A stretch of DNA of 29,758 nucleotides from a virus: positions 1 through 29,758 of the IMG/VR virus record IMGVR_UViG_3300021373_000755; one strand, given 5' to 3'. The notes under the pieces are model-generated. The model was not told the DNA's origin, did not search any database, and saw nothing but the letters and a program-made list of their open reading frames with translations. Positions within the stretch are counted from its first letter, which is position 1. Every line of letters starts with the position of its first letter. Below, in pieces: positions 1 to 7,871 of this stretch. The position numbers and the translations under genes are program-made.

Positions 1-127
1 TCATATACAGTTGAGCACCATTAGTTGCAGATATAATATTTTCTGCAATTATGTGATAATAAGAATAAGTAGAAGTATCAACAAAGTTATCAAATAATAA
101 TTCAGAACTGTTACTTGCAGTAGCACT
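1..127. repeat. 127-bp perfect direct repeat, copy A (continues off the left edge)
   Basis: Bases 1-127 are identical to 976-1102 with a constant offset of 975. After base 127 the copies diverge by scattered substitutions. The repeat lies inside two fibre genes in the same reading frame. Identity at silent positions points to recent duplication or gene conversion. Confidence 0.95.
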
Positions 128-286
128 AGCTAATTTAACTAAACCACCTAAATTTGAAGCATTAGTTGTAGCAAGTGTTGCTGTTTCATTAGGAATAGTA
201 ATTGTCTTGTCTGAACCTAGTGAACCACCATTAGTAAGTACTGTATAGTTACCTGATCCATCATCTATTTTTATTTGTCCTGGCAT
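1..286 (-). CDS. Tail fibre / tip protein, partial (C-terminus off the left edge)
   Basis: Ninety-five residues are visible, from the ATG at 286 to the window edge. The start abuts the stop of the 102-aa gene upstream. The N-terminus (MPGQIKIDDGSGNYTVLTNG) and the following TITIPNETATLAT are typical of phage tail fibre shafts. The last 40 or so residues (SSELLFDNFVDTSTYSYYHI and on) are identical to the middle of the 215-aa protein at 596-1243. The underlying 127 bp are perfectly identical in the two genes. This is probably a second receptor-binding or fibre-tip protein sharing a module with its neighbour. Family membership is inferred from this sharing and from position at the end of the structural operon. 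Confidence 0.7.
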   Translation of the reverse strand, partial: MPGQIKIDDGSGNYTVLTNGGSLGSDKTITIPNETATLATTNASNLGGLVKLASATASNSSELLFDNFVDTSTYSYYHIIAENIISATNGAQLYM

Positions 287-595
287 TTATGCTCCTGGCT
301 TAGGGTTGTTGTCTTTTACTTCTTTTAATGCTGTAAAAAATTCACCTGTGTTATCTAGTGTACCATTGTTTATATCGTGCCATAGCTTATCAAATTGTTC
401 TCCAAGCTGTGGGTAAACTCTAGCAGTTTTATAACCATTAGCTTCTTCATCAAGTTGTCTAGCTAATTCGTTATCAGCCCACATATTTAGTGTTGCTTCT
501 ACTTCTTCAACAGTTAAATCTACTTGTTCTCCATCAACTACTCTATGAGTTGGTGCTTCAAAACTTGCTTTAATTTCTTCTAATGATTGTGCCAT
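287..595 (-). CDS. Conserved phage protein with YPQLGEQFDKLWHDI motif
   Basis: A 102-aa acidic soluble protein. The central run YPQLGEQFDKLWHDINNGTL followed by F-x-AL-x-VKD-x-x-PKP matches a signature I have seen in small proteins beside tail fibre genes in many phages. Its biochemical role is not established to my knowledge, and a fibre-assembly or tail role is only suggested by location. The start at 595 immediately precedes the stop of the upstream fibre gene at 596. No membrane segment or cysteine motif is visible. Confidence 0.75.
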   Translation of the reverse strand: MAQSLEEIKASFEAPTHRVVDGEQVDLTVEEVEATLNMWADNELARQLDEEANGYKTARVYPQLGEQFDKLWHDINNGTLDNTGEFFTALKEVKDNNPKPGA

Positions 596-1243
596 TTACT
601 TTTTCACCCCATAAATATATATGCTTCCACTTGTGATGTTACCAGAACTCATATAAATTCTTGCACCTGTAGCTGCTGTTGTACTATCTAAATATTGTCC
701 TCTATGCCTACTTCTAATATTTCCAGCACTTGTATTATGAACGAAATTAGCTGAAATATAAGTACCATTATTTGTTCCATCACTAGGAAAAAATTCAACA
801 GTTCCATTATGTGCTCTACCTGCTGAATTTTGTAGCTGGTCACCTATCTGTGCAAAGTTTGCAGTGCTGAAATTACTATCAAATCCACTAGATGCAGAGT
901 TTCCTGTTGATTGCCAAGCCATACCATAATATGTTCCATTCAAATCACTACCACTTCCACCACCTTGTCTAAAGGTCATATACAGTTGAGCACCATTAGT
1001 TGCAGATATAATATTTTCTGCAATTATGTGATAATAAGAATAAGTAGAAGTATCAACAAAGTTATCAAATAATAATTCAGAACTGTTACTTGCAGTAGCA
1101 CTTGTTAATTTGACTAAGCTACCACTTACTATTGCACTGACATCTACACCATCTACATTACCATCTTTTAATAAGACACCATCAATGGTTACACCACTTG
1201 CACCTGTATATTCATTGATTGTGTTTACTTGTATTTCACTCAT
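596..1243 (-). CDS. Tail fibre / receptor-binding-like protein
   Basis: A 215-aa protein starting MSEIQVNTINEYTGASGVTI followed by DGVLLKDGNVDG. Openings of this kind are common in fibre-tip proteins of marine phages. The remainder is rich in Ser, Gly, Thr and aromatic residues, with no Cys, as expected for a beta-structured tip. Residues spanning LVKLTSATASNSSELLF to AQLYM repeat almost exactly in the partial gene at 1-286. The start codon overlaps the stop of the 665-aa fibre gene (ATGA, 1240-1243), so translation is probably coupled. The receptor is unknown. Confidence 0.75.
   Translation of the reverse strand: MSEIQVNTINEYTGASGVTIDGVLLKDGNVDGVDVSAIVSGSLVKLTSATASNSSELLFDNFVDTSTYSYYHIIAENIISATNGAQLYMTFRQGGGSGSDLNGTYYGMAWQSTGNSASSGFDSNFSTANFAQIGDQLQNSAGRAHNGTVEFFPSDGTNNGTYISANFVHNTSAGNIRSRHRGQYLDSTTAATGARIYMSSGNITSGSIYIYGVKK
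976..1102. repeat. 127-bp perfect direct repeat, copy B
   Basis: Identical to bases 1-127 and located inside the 215-aa fibre gene. It encodes the shared receptor-tip-like segment on the minus strand. Confidence 0.95.
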
Positions 1244-3237
1244 AGTATTACCATTGTACCAGCATTTGTCACAGTACCTGTTATTGTAATAGGTCCTGCT
1301 AATACTGCACCCTCTGTTGAAGCAACTGTATATGTTGCAGCTTGTGTTTGATTGTGTCTAAAGATTCCACCATCAGCAGTTAGTGCGATACCACCAACTT
1401 CCCAACTAGCTACATCTGTACCACTAATGTCGTAATCTAAACCTGTGCCATCTGTAATAGTTAAGTCTGATGTTCCATCAATAAGTGCGTTAGCTGAACC
1501 AGATGCTATCTGATCTGGGTTAACTTTATATACAGAACCATCTGTAACATCTTCTAAGATTAAGAAGTCATTAGAAGTATCTACTGTAATGCCTGTACCA
1601 TCTGCTAATTGTGATGGATCAATAACTAAATCAACATCTTGTCCTTCTCCTGCACTAGATGTTTTATTTAAACCTGAAGTTGCAGAAGTAGTTACATCTT
1701 CTACATAGTTACCTGTGGTATCTGTGCCTAATGCAACGCTATCTGCTTGTATAGTTGTTGTAATACTTGCTGTATCTCCAGCACTTGTAAAGGTTGCAGA
1801 ACCTGCAACATCTCCTGTAAGTGAAACTGTTACGGCACTAGATAACGCACCTGCTGTAGTAGCTGTGTCTGCATTACCAGTTAAGTTACCAACAACATCT
1901 ACTGTAATAGATGAAGGTAAACCTATTGTTAATGCCTGTCCTGTTGCAGAGGTTACTATCTCATTAGTTGTACCTCCAACTGTAAAAGTCTGTGTATCTA
2001 AATCTACTGTTCCTGTACCACTATCACCAGCGAAGTTTAAGTCATCATCTACAGATACAGAATCTACATACGCAGTAGTAGCTACCTTAGTACTGTTATC
2101 TCCAGCACTTTGTGTAGTAGCTGTTACGCCATCTGCAAGTACAGAAGTAGCAGTAACATTTCCTGTTAAATCTCCTGTAACATTACCTGTTACATTACCA
2201 GTTAGGTTTCCTGTAACATCTCCAGTTACATCTCCTGTGACATTACCTGTAACATTTCCTGTTACATCTCCAGTTAAGTCACCAGTCACATTTCCAGTTA
2301 AGTTACCAGTTACATTTCCAGTTACATTTCCTGTGAGGTTACCAACAACATCTACTGTAATAGAACTTGGTAGTCCTATAGTAAGTGTTTGACCAGTAGC
2401 AGATGTTTCTATCTCGTTAGTAGTACCTTGAATAGTAAATGTCTGGCTATCTAGATCAACAGAACCTGTACCTGTATCGCCACCAAAGTCTAAATCTTCT
2501 GCTGTAACTTGTGCATCAACATAAGCAGTTGTTGCTACTTTAGTAGAGTTATCTCCTACTGATTGTGTGGTAGCTACAACTCCATCAGATAAAACTGATG
2601 TTGCTGATAAGGTAGTTGTTATTGTACTTGGTAATCCTATGGTTAAAGTTTGACCTGATGCACTTGTTTCAATTTCATTTGCTGTACCTGCAATGGTAAA
2701 GTCTTGTGAATCTAAATCAACTGCACCACTTCCACTATCTCCTAAGAAATCTAAGTCTTGTGCTGTTACTTGGCTATCTACATAAGCCTTAACTGATTGT
2801 TGTGTTACACCTTTAGTAGCACTGTCAGATACCATATCATCTTCATCTAAGAATAATGATGTATTGACTGCTGTACCATCTTCGTTAATTATTGTATCTA
2901 CTCTGTCGTTTAAATCTTCTATGTGTTGTTGTAAAGGTGCCATACGAACAGTCTGACCTGATGAGTGTGATAGACCTGAACTAGCTGCTGAACCTGGTAA
3001 GTACCTATTTGGTACAGAGGTTGTAAATTGTTTTGTACCTGTATCAACAGCAGTAACTAATATTACTTCTCTGTTAGTAGCACTATCTGGGTTTATAACT
3101 ATATAAAAAGGAGCAGATAATGTTGTTGGGTAACTATCTGTTACTGAGTTAACACTAAATGTTGTATCTGATGAACCCATAGTTGCAGTCAGAGTTGTTT
3201 CAAAAGCGTTAAATAAATTTGTTTCTTGTGCTGTCAT
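1240..3237 (-). CDS. Long tail fibre protein with tandem G-N/D-x-T repeats
   Basis: A 665-aa modular fibre. Residues 1 to about 120 (MTAQETNLFNAFETTLTATM, ending ...QQHIEDLNDRVDTI) look like a virion-attachment domain of Ig-like strands followed by a short helix. A unit of about 95 aa then recurs three times: AYVDxQVTAxDLDF, GDxGTGxVDLDSQxFTI, TNEIETSATGQTLTIGLPS, TSVLxDGV, GDNSTKVATT. Between the second and third units lies an array of 16 four-residue G(N/D)(V/L)T repeats (2152-2343). The C-terminus (TQAATYTVASTEGAVLAGPI onward) is a common fibre-tip ending. Stop and next start overlap as ATGA. It is probably trimeric, but this is not provable here. Confidence 0.85.
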   Translation of the reverse strand: MTAQETNLFNAFETTLTATMGSSDTTFSVNSVTDSYPTTLSAPFYIVINPDSATNREVILVTAVDTGTKQFTTSVPNRYLPGSAASSGLSHSSGQTVRMAPLQQHIEDLNDRVDTIINEDGTAVNTSLFLDEDDMVSDSATKGVTQQSVKAYVDSQVTAQDLDFLGDSGSGAVDLDSQDFTIAGTANEIETSASGQTLTIGLPSTITTTLSATSVLSDGVVATTQSVGDNSTKVATTAYVDAQVTAEDLDFGGDTGTGSVDLDSQTFTIQGTTNEIETSATGQTLTIGLPSSITVDVVGNLTGNVTGNVTGNLTGNVTGDLTGDVTGNVTGNVTGDVTGDVTGNLTGNVTGNVTGDLTGNVTATSVLADGVTATTQSAGDNSTKVATTAYVDSVSVDDDLNFAGDSGTGTVDLDTQTFTVGGTTNEIVTSATGQALTIGLPSSITVDVVGNLTGNADTATTAGALSSAVTVSLTGDVAGSATFTSAGDTASITTTIQADSVALGTDTTGNYVEDVTTSATSGLNKTSSAGEGQDVDLVIDPSQLADGTGITVDTSNDFLILEDVTDGSVYKVNPDQIASGSANALIDGTSDLTITDGTGLDYDISGTDVASWEVGGIALTADGGIFRHNQTQAATYTVASTEGAVLAGPITITGTVTNAGTMVIL
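2152..2343 (-). repeat. Tandem 12-bp repeat array, 16 units, encoding G(N/D)(V/L)T
   Basis: Sixteen consecutive in-frame 12-bp units inside the long fibre gene. Units differ mostly at third positions and at the N/D and V/L codons. Such arrays can change length by slippage. Confidence 0.9.
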
Positions 3238-3238
3238 T

Positions 3239-5218
3239 CTATCCTAATCTTTTCACACCTAGTAATCCTATACCTAATCCTTCACCACTAGATGAAGTAG
3301 AAATAACCTTACTACCTCTAAATCTTACTAGACAATAAGTTGTTACAGACCCTCTAGGAGAAATTTCTTCTACAGGACTACTAACATTTTCTATTATACC
3401 TCGTAATAAAGTATCTGGTCTGAATATCTCTAATTGGACATTCTGCCCTTCTTTATTTCTTAATGCTTGATAGATTAATTCACCTTGACCATTGATCCGT
3501 AATGCTTTTCTAAATGGTCGTTCTACTTGGTCTGATATGTTTATAGGCATATCTACTACCAAGTCATTGACTAACTGGAAACCTCGTACAGCAAACGACA
3601 ACATCTCTGGTGTTTGTGATGTATCGCTAGTTGTAATAGTTAACTTGACTGACATCCATCTACCTTGTACTAGCTCTAGTACTTCTTCTTCTCCACCTGT
3701 ACCAGAAGCAACAGATATTTGTGGCTCCCAAGTAGGTGAGTCAACATTGTTTATATCAAGAGGTACTGTTGTCGTAGCAAGTTCTACAGTTCCAGAACTA
3801 ACACCATTAGTGTTTAGCTTTGCTCCTACCCACTGTTTCTTTTCAGAAGTATAGAAGTCAGCTAATGAGGAAATAATATAACCTGTTTCCACATAAGTAT
3901 CTGTTTCTTTAAATACGCCAACACCATTAACAACGCTTACAAACTGAGCAGTTGTTGTTCCTGTTAGTGTAATACCTGTAATCTTTGCATCTGCATCTGC
4001 TGTATGTGTAATACTTAAATCTCTTGCAATACCAGCAGTTGGTAAATAATATCTCCATAGATTTGTTTCTGTTGTTGATTCGTGTATTCCCATATACACA
4101 CTATCTCTAGTAACAAACATACTATGTGGACTTTGGTCAACACCATTATCCCACTGTTTGACTAACTGTCTGTTTGTTAATACATATAGGTTATCTGCAA
4201 CTGTTAAGTCTGCTGTAAAGAATCTACCTGTGTTAGATTGGAAACCTTTAGTACCAATAAAAACTAAACCCTCTGATGCAGCTAAGGAGTGTACTTCTTC
4301 AAAAGATATTTTTGTCTGACCTTTAAGTGACCAAGTACCACCATCAATCTTTAGAGAGTATATATTACCATCTGTATGTCCAGCAAGTACAACTGCACCT
4401 GCATCAATGACATCTGTAAACTCGTGTGTTGGTTCAGTAACAATTAAAGCACTTGTTGATTGGAAGTCACCACTAAAGTTTTTAGTAAATGGTGAGGATT
4501 CCCATAAGTATTCTGCTGTCGTTGATTTACCACTAACAAATAATCCACCTTTAGCAAACCATATACCTGTAAAGTAACCTGTAAAAGAAGAACCAAGTGA
4601 TTCATCTGTCCAGGTATCTGTACTTTGTACATAACTAAGTAGTTGTTTATTTGTACCACCATCTCCAGCTACAACAAACAAGTCATTACCAAATGCTGTT
4701 ATGCCGTGTACAGTGTAAGTAATACTTGTTGATGTCATAGCAGTCCAAGTCTCACCTTCATCAGTAGATTGATAAATGTCTGAAGCATCAGATATATACA
4801 TATAACCATTAGTTGTTTGTGCTAAGTAGTTATTGTCAGAGGTAAAGGTAAGTGTTTTCTGTTCTACATCATTAAGTAACTTAACACTATAAGAAGTATC
4901 TTCATCTGCGTGAAAGACATTAATACCTTTGCTATCCCAAAACCTAGAGAAATCAGTTGGTGTACCTTCTCTTCTATGTGCTTTATCTAAACCTTCTCCA
5001 CCTCTAAAGTCAGTTCTTGAATAAATCTGACCAAACTCCTGTTGGAAATCCTCTGGTGTTTCTGATGTCTGTATAGCTTGTGCCTGTAGTGGAGCAGTAT
5101 TTATCTGCATCTGCCTACCAGGACCTACAGCAAACCTTAGAAATAAATCATCTAAGTTAGCTTCAAAACCTTGTGCTTGTGGTTGTGATGTGTTACTGGG
5201 TGATGGTAATACTGCCAT
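3239..5218 (-). CDS. Tail structural protein with Asp-box / beta-propeller-like region
   Basis: A 659-aa protein. Residues 1-100 are a Gln- and Pro-rich head with DLFLRFAVGPGRQMQ, probably the virion contact. Residues of about 105-400 alternate short hydrophobic strands with turns and contain STDEGETW (151-158), a textbook Asp-box (SxDxGxTW) found in BNR-type beta-propellers. The C-terminal third (VELATTTVPLDINNVDSPTW to the end) looks like a beta-sandwich. It sits between the connector-like gene and the fibre, so it may form the tail nozzle or bind a host surface polymer. No catalytic residues can be assigned and the enzymatic possibility is open. Confidence 0.7.
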   Translation of the reverse strand: MAVLPSPSNTSQPQAQGFEANLDDLFLRFAVGPGRQMQINTAPLQAQAIQTSETPEDFQQEFGQIYSRTDFRGGEGLDKAHRREGTPTDFSRFWDSKGINVFHADEDTSYSVKLLNDVEQKTLTFTSDNNYLAQTTNGYMYISDASDIYQSTDEGETWTAMTSTSITYTVHGITAFGNDLFVVAGDGGTNKQLLSYVQSTDTWTDESLGSSFTGYFTGIWFAKGGLFVSGKSTTAEYLWESSPFTKNFSGDFQSTSALIVTEPTHEFTDVIDAGAVVLAGHTDGNIYSLKIDGGTWSLKGQTKISFEEVHSLAASEGLVFIGTKGFQSNTGRFFTADLTVADNLYVLTNRQLVKQWDNGVDQSPHSMFVTRDSVYMGIHESTTETNLWRYYLPTAGIARDLSITHTADADAKITGITLTGTTTAQFVSVVNGVGVFKETDTYVETGYIISSLADFYTSEKKQWVGAKLNTNGVSSGTVELATTTVPLDINNVDSPTWEPQISVASGTGGEEEVLELVQGRWMSVKLTITTSDTSQTPEMLSFAVRGFQLVNDLVVDMPINISDQVERPFRKALRINGQGELIYQALRNKEGQNVQLEIFRPDTLLRGIIENVSSPVEEISPRGSVTTYCLVRFRGSKVISTSSSGEGLGIGLLGVKRLG

Positions 5219-5224
5219 ACGAAC

Positions 5225-6124
5225 CTAGTAATTAATGTTCATTATCGCTACTGGCTGTGCATACAGAGAGCGTAGATTACCTCTTGCTTCATCAATCAAC
5301 AATGACCTTAGTCTTAGTAATGCGTTTCTTAATCTTTCTCCTGATCCAACAGGGTAGTTTTCAGCAGCTAGTTTCTCTGTAATAAATTCTTGTGTTGAAG
5401 CATCTATATCTGTTGCTCCCATAATGTCTGCAACTGCACCTACCATTACGATCTGATGATATGTTTCATCATCTAGTAAACAGTCTGTAGCTAGATCCAC
5501 TGTTTCATCAGTTGGTCTTACAAATCTTCTTTTCACAACAAGATGTACTGTCTTGCCTGTGCTTGTGTTATAAAACTGTACTGCTGTATTTGTACTTGAA
5601 GGTGGGAAGTTTCTAAGTAACTCTATACCAGCAGATGTGTATTGGCTACCAGATGAATTTTGTACATAGGAGCTAAGTACCTCTACTGTTGATGCTGGTA
5701 CTTCTGCATAAGTTGTATTAGAAGTTACATCTGTTGTAGTTACATTCCATAGCGAAGGATATAGTCTTTCTATGTTATCTGATGTTGCATCAAATACAGA
5801 CTTACGAGGGAATGTTGGGTTAATAAAAATATTGTCTTTATCATTGTGTGCTGCTGCTGTCGTACCAGAATAACCTCTTGATACTGATAGCACTCTTGTT
5901 GAAGTGTTTGCACTTGTTACTAACATAAGCTCTAATCCAACCTCTACGATTGCACCATTGCCTAATAGGTTTTCTTCTTCTACGCTGAATAATCCATCTT
6001 CATAGGAAAGCGTATTTTGCGAGTCAGTCATAGCACCATCTAACCTAGAAAACGCTGCTAAGTCATCAGGTTTATTTAGGTAATCTCTATAAATTCTATC
6101 TACGAGTGTGCTTACTGCTGCCAT
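5225..6124 (-). CDS. Head-tail connector / tail adaptor-like structural protein
   Basis: A 299-aa protein beginning MAAVSTLVDRIYRDYLNKPD. Residues 55-100 contain a small beta module (GAIVEVGLELMLVTSANTST, then SVSRGYSGTTAAAHNDKD) of the kind seen in neck or tail-attachment proteins. The C-terminal region (ETYHQIVMVGAVADIMGATD through LLRLRSLLIDEARGNLRSLY) is helical. It follows the capsid gene and precedes the 659-aa tail protein, the usual place for connector genes. The ribosome binding site is GGAGATAT just before the ATG. Assignment rests on position and general composition. Confidence 0.55.
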   Translation of the reverse strand: MAAVSTLVDRIYRDYLNKPDDLAAFSRLDGAMTDSQNTLSYEDGLFSVEEENLLGNGAIVEVGLELMLVTSANTSTRVLSVSRGYSGTTAAAHNDKDNIFINPTFPRKSVFDATSDNIERLYPSLWNVTTTDVTSNTTYAEVPASTVEVLSSYVQNSSGSQYTSAGIELLRNFPPSSTNTAVQFYNTSTGKTVHLVVKRRFVRPTDETVDLATDCLLDDETYHQIVMVGAVADIMGATDIDASTQEFITEKLAAENYPVGSGERLRNALLRLRSLLIDEARGNLRSLYAQPVAIMNINY

Positions 6125-6139
6125 ATATCTCCATATTAC

Positions 6140-6167
6140 TAGAGGGAGAAGTATTTATCTCCCTCTA
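6140..6167 (-). terminator. Perfect 10-bp hairpin between capsid and connector-like genes
   Basis: TAGAGGGAGA (6140-6149) and TCTCCCTCTA (6158-6167) are perfect complements around an 8-nt loop. No U-tract follows on the minus strand. It may act as a weak terminator, processing site or 3' stabiliser that keeps capsid mRNA more abundant than downstream tail mRNA. Confidence 0.6.
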
Positions 6168-6191
6168 ATAAATATACTATCTAACTACTTA

Positions 6192-7130
6192 TTAAGAAGT
6201 AGATAGGTTTGTTATTTTTGCGTGGAACTGTTCTGGACCATATTCTAATCCAATTTCTCCATACACCTGGAACTTATAAGCTGCTCCAGATTGAGCCAAT
6301 GGCTCTACGAAGAAGTGTCCTTTTCCTGGAATATCCAAGAATACAGGCTTACAGAACGCAAGGTCAACAATAACAACATCATCAGCAGGAAGGTGTCTAT
6401 CAAAAACAATTCCAACTTGACCGAAGTCAGTTTCAATTGTAGTGATATTCACTCCACCAATGTTTCTATCCCTTGGTGCAAGAGCTAATGCACTTGAATA
6501 GATTGATGATAGTTTTTGCTTTTGGAAGCTGTTAGCCATAATAACTGGCATCTCAAATGGCGCACCTGAATCTGCCATTTGTTTTAGAGCATCCTCTACC
6601 TTAGCTTGGTCTAAAGCAGCAGCAGCTGCAGCAACTTCGTTTGTAGAGATAGCTTCTAAAAGCCCTCTAGTTTTTCTTTCTGTTGCCATATCTGTGTCTG
6701 CTACATAGGTACCTTGTAAGAAAGAGAACTCAATATCTCTTGCTGCTCTCTTCATAGCCATATCTAATTGGAAAGCCAATTCATCTTGAACTGGTTGATT
6801 TCCTATAATAGATTCGCCACTAAGGTTACCTGTTGCTGCTTGTTTTGTGTAAGAAACGTTAACACCATATTGCATAATTTGTGTAACGTTTGTTACTTCA
6901 CTTCTTGTTCTTTCTGCGTATGTTGGGTCTGCACCTTCTAATGCAACTGTTTGAGCAGCAGCAGCGTTATCTACTGTTTGCCAAGTGAATTGCTTAGAGG
7001 TAACTGATTTTCCACCAGTCATACCACCGATAGCAGAGAGAAAAGGTGTGTCGTTTGGGGTGACATTAAATAACTCACCCACGTAATTAGGAAGATCGTA
7101 TGAATCTCCCAATCCTGATACTGCACCCAT
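6192..7130 (-). CDS. Major capsid protein, SU10-like (DUF5309-type) HK97 fold
   Basis: A 312-aa protein. The N-terminal run NYVGELFNVTPNDTPFLSAI followed by GGMTGGK and a K-x-F-T-W-Q-T strand is characteristic of the SU10 / DUF5309 major capsid family. The middle segment MKRAARDIEFSFLQGTY and the C-terminal GKGHFFVEPLAQSGAAYKFQ also fit capsid-domain strands. It is the building block of the icosahedral shell. It follows the scaffold gene by 12 bp and has a strong ribosome site (AAGGAG). A hairpin follows its stop. The length is normal for the family and no maturation protease gene is visible nearby. Confidence 0.9.
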   Translation of the reverse strand: MGAVSGLGDSYDLPNYVGELFNVTPNDTPFLSAIGGMTGGKSVTSKQFTWQTVDNAAAAQTVALEGADPTYAERTRSEVTNVTQIMQYGVNVSYTKQAATGNLSGESIIGNQPVQDELAFQLDMAMKRAARDIEFSFLQGTYVADTDMATERKTRGLLEAISTNEVAAAAAALDQAKVEDALKQMADSGAPFEMPVIMANSFQKQKLSSIYSSALALAPRDRNIGGVNITTIETDFGQVGIVFDRHLPADDVVIVDLAFCKPVFLDIPGKGHFFVEPLAQSGAAYKFQVYGEIGLEYGPEQFHAKITNLSTS

Positions 7131-7142
7131 TTTAAATCTCCT

Positions 7143-7604
7143 TTACTTATCTTTTAATAGTGCTTTTAATTTGTCGGCTTTGAGAGCAGAACTTGTTTGC
7201 CAGTCGCCATCAGATTGTGCTTGTGCTATCTGATCATCTAGTCCAACAGGTTCTACTGGAACTGATGCCTCTATAACAGTATCTAAATTTTGTTGGCTAC
7301 TTACCACTCTTGCTTTTTGTACAGCTTGTGGATCAGCTTCAGTAGGGGTTTCGGAGCCCCATCCGTAGTTCTCCTGTGCAAACTGTTTAATTGCATCAGC
7401 TTGTAAGTCGCCTTTATACAAGTCTTTTAATGCTTTACCTTGCCCAGAGTCAGGGTCAAAACCTGCATCTTTAATGGCATTACCCATTTGTACAGACTTA
7501 AATTCTTTCTCTACAGCTTCAAGCTCTTTAATACGCTCACGCATTTGCTTGATAGCATTATTATCTTGTCCTTCTTCTACTGTTTCGTTCATCTCGTTTT
7601 CCAT
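7143..7604 (-). CDS. Capsid scaffolding protein
   Basis: A 153-aa, highly charged protein. Residues 14-42 (NNAIKQMRERIKELEAVEKE onward) form a coiled coil. This is followed by AIKDAGFDPDSGQGKALKDL and a G-D-L-x-x-D-A-I-K helix, a pattern I recognise from scaffold proteins of actinobacteriophages. The C-terminus is helical and Lys-rich, suiting transient capsid binding. It lies directly upstream of the capsid gene. The ribosome site GGGAGAGGAG lies just before the ATG, the strongest in the late operon. It is the first gene after the 244-bp regulatory gap. Confidence 0.8.
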   Translation of the reverse strand: MENEMNETVEEGQDNNAIKQMRERIKELEAVEKEFKSVQMGNAIKDAGFDPDSGQGKALKDLYKGDLQADAIKQFAQENYGWGSETPTEADPQAVQKARVVSSQQNLDTVIEASVPVEPVGLDDQIAQAQSDGDWQTSSALKADKLKALLKDK

Positions 7605-7848
7605 TTTTTCTCCTCTCCCAGATTTCTACTAGCTACATTATCCTGGGGTAAATAATGCGATAGGCGACAAGTTATAATTAAAGTACAAATGAGAATTGTC
7701 AGCCACTTCTAGCTGTACCGATACTAGGCGAATTGAAATACGCAGTTTACACGCCAGATATAAACTGGAGGTGCAATGTCAATTTGGTTCGCAGACTTTT
7801 GCTATGCGATACTATATATAGTACTACTATATGTGGGATATACAAGTA
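7605..7848. other. Regulatory gap inside the late operon
   Basis: 244 bp without a late-operon gene. It holds a minus-strand promoter candidate at 7755-7782, a weaker one (CTGACA near 7701 with TTATAA 19 bp downstream on the minus strand), a 14-bp palindrome TACTATATATAGTA at 7810-7823, and a 31-codon plus-strand frame at 7776. Confidence 0.6.
7755..7782 (-). promoter_or_regulatory. Promoter candidate for scaffold-capsid-tail genes
   Basis: On the minus strand a perfect TTGACA (7782-7777) is followed after 16 bp by TATCTG (7760-7755). It would give extra transcription of scaffold and capsid. The -10 is poor, so this is a candidate only. Confidence 0.4.
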
Positions 7849-7871
7849 TTAAAGTTCAGTTAATCCTGTAA
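7776..7871 (+). CDS. Possible 31-aa single-span membrane peptide, antisense to the late operon
   Basis: ATG TCA ATT TGG opens a frame of 31 codons preceded by a GGAGGT ribosome site three bases before the ATG. The product is almost one hydrophobic helix (FADFCYAILYIVLLYVGY). It overlaps the last 23 bp of the 275-aa gene on the other strand. Its ATG shares bases with the TTGACA of the opposing promoter candidate, so the ribosome site may be chance. No plus-strand promoter with good spacing is visible. Confidence 0.25.
   Translation: MSIWFADFCYAILYIVLLYVGYTSIKVQLIL

Noticed and set aside
1-1102. Diversity-generating retroelement as the cause of the 127-bp repeat
   Set aside because: The copies are identical over 127 bp with no adenine-directed differences, and no reverse transcriptase is seen. 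The left gene is cut, so it cannot be fully excluded.
1715-2392. 225-aa plus-strand reading frame rich in Pro, Val and Thr
   Set aside because: It is the mirror of the repetitive fibre gene; the low-complexity codons leave the reverse frame open.
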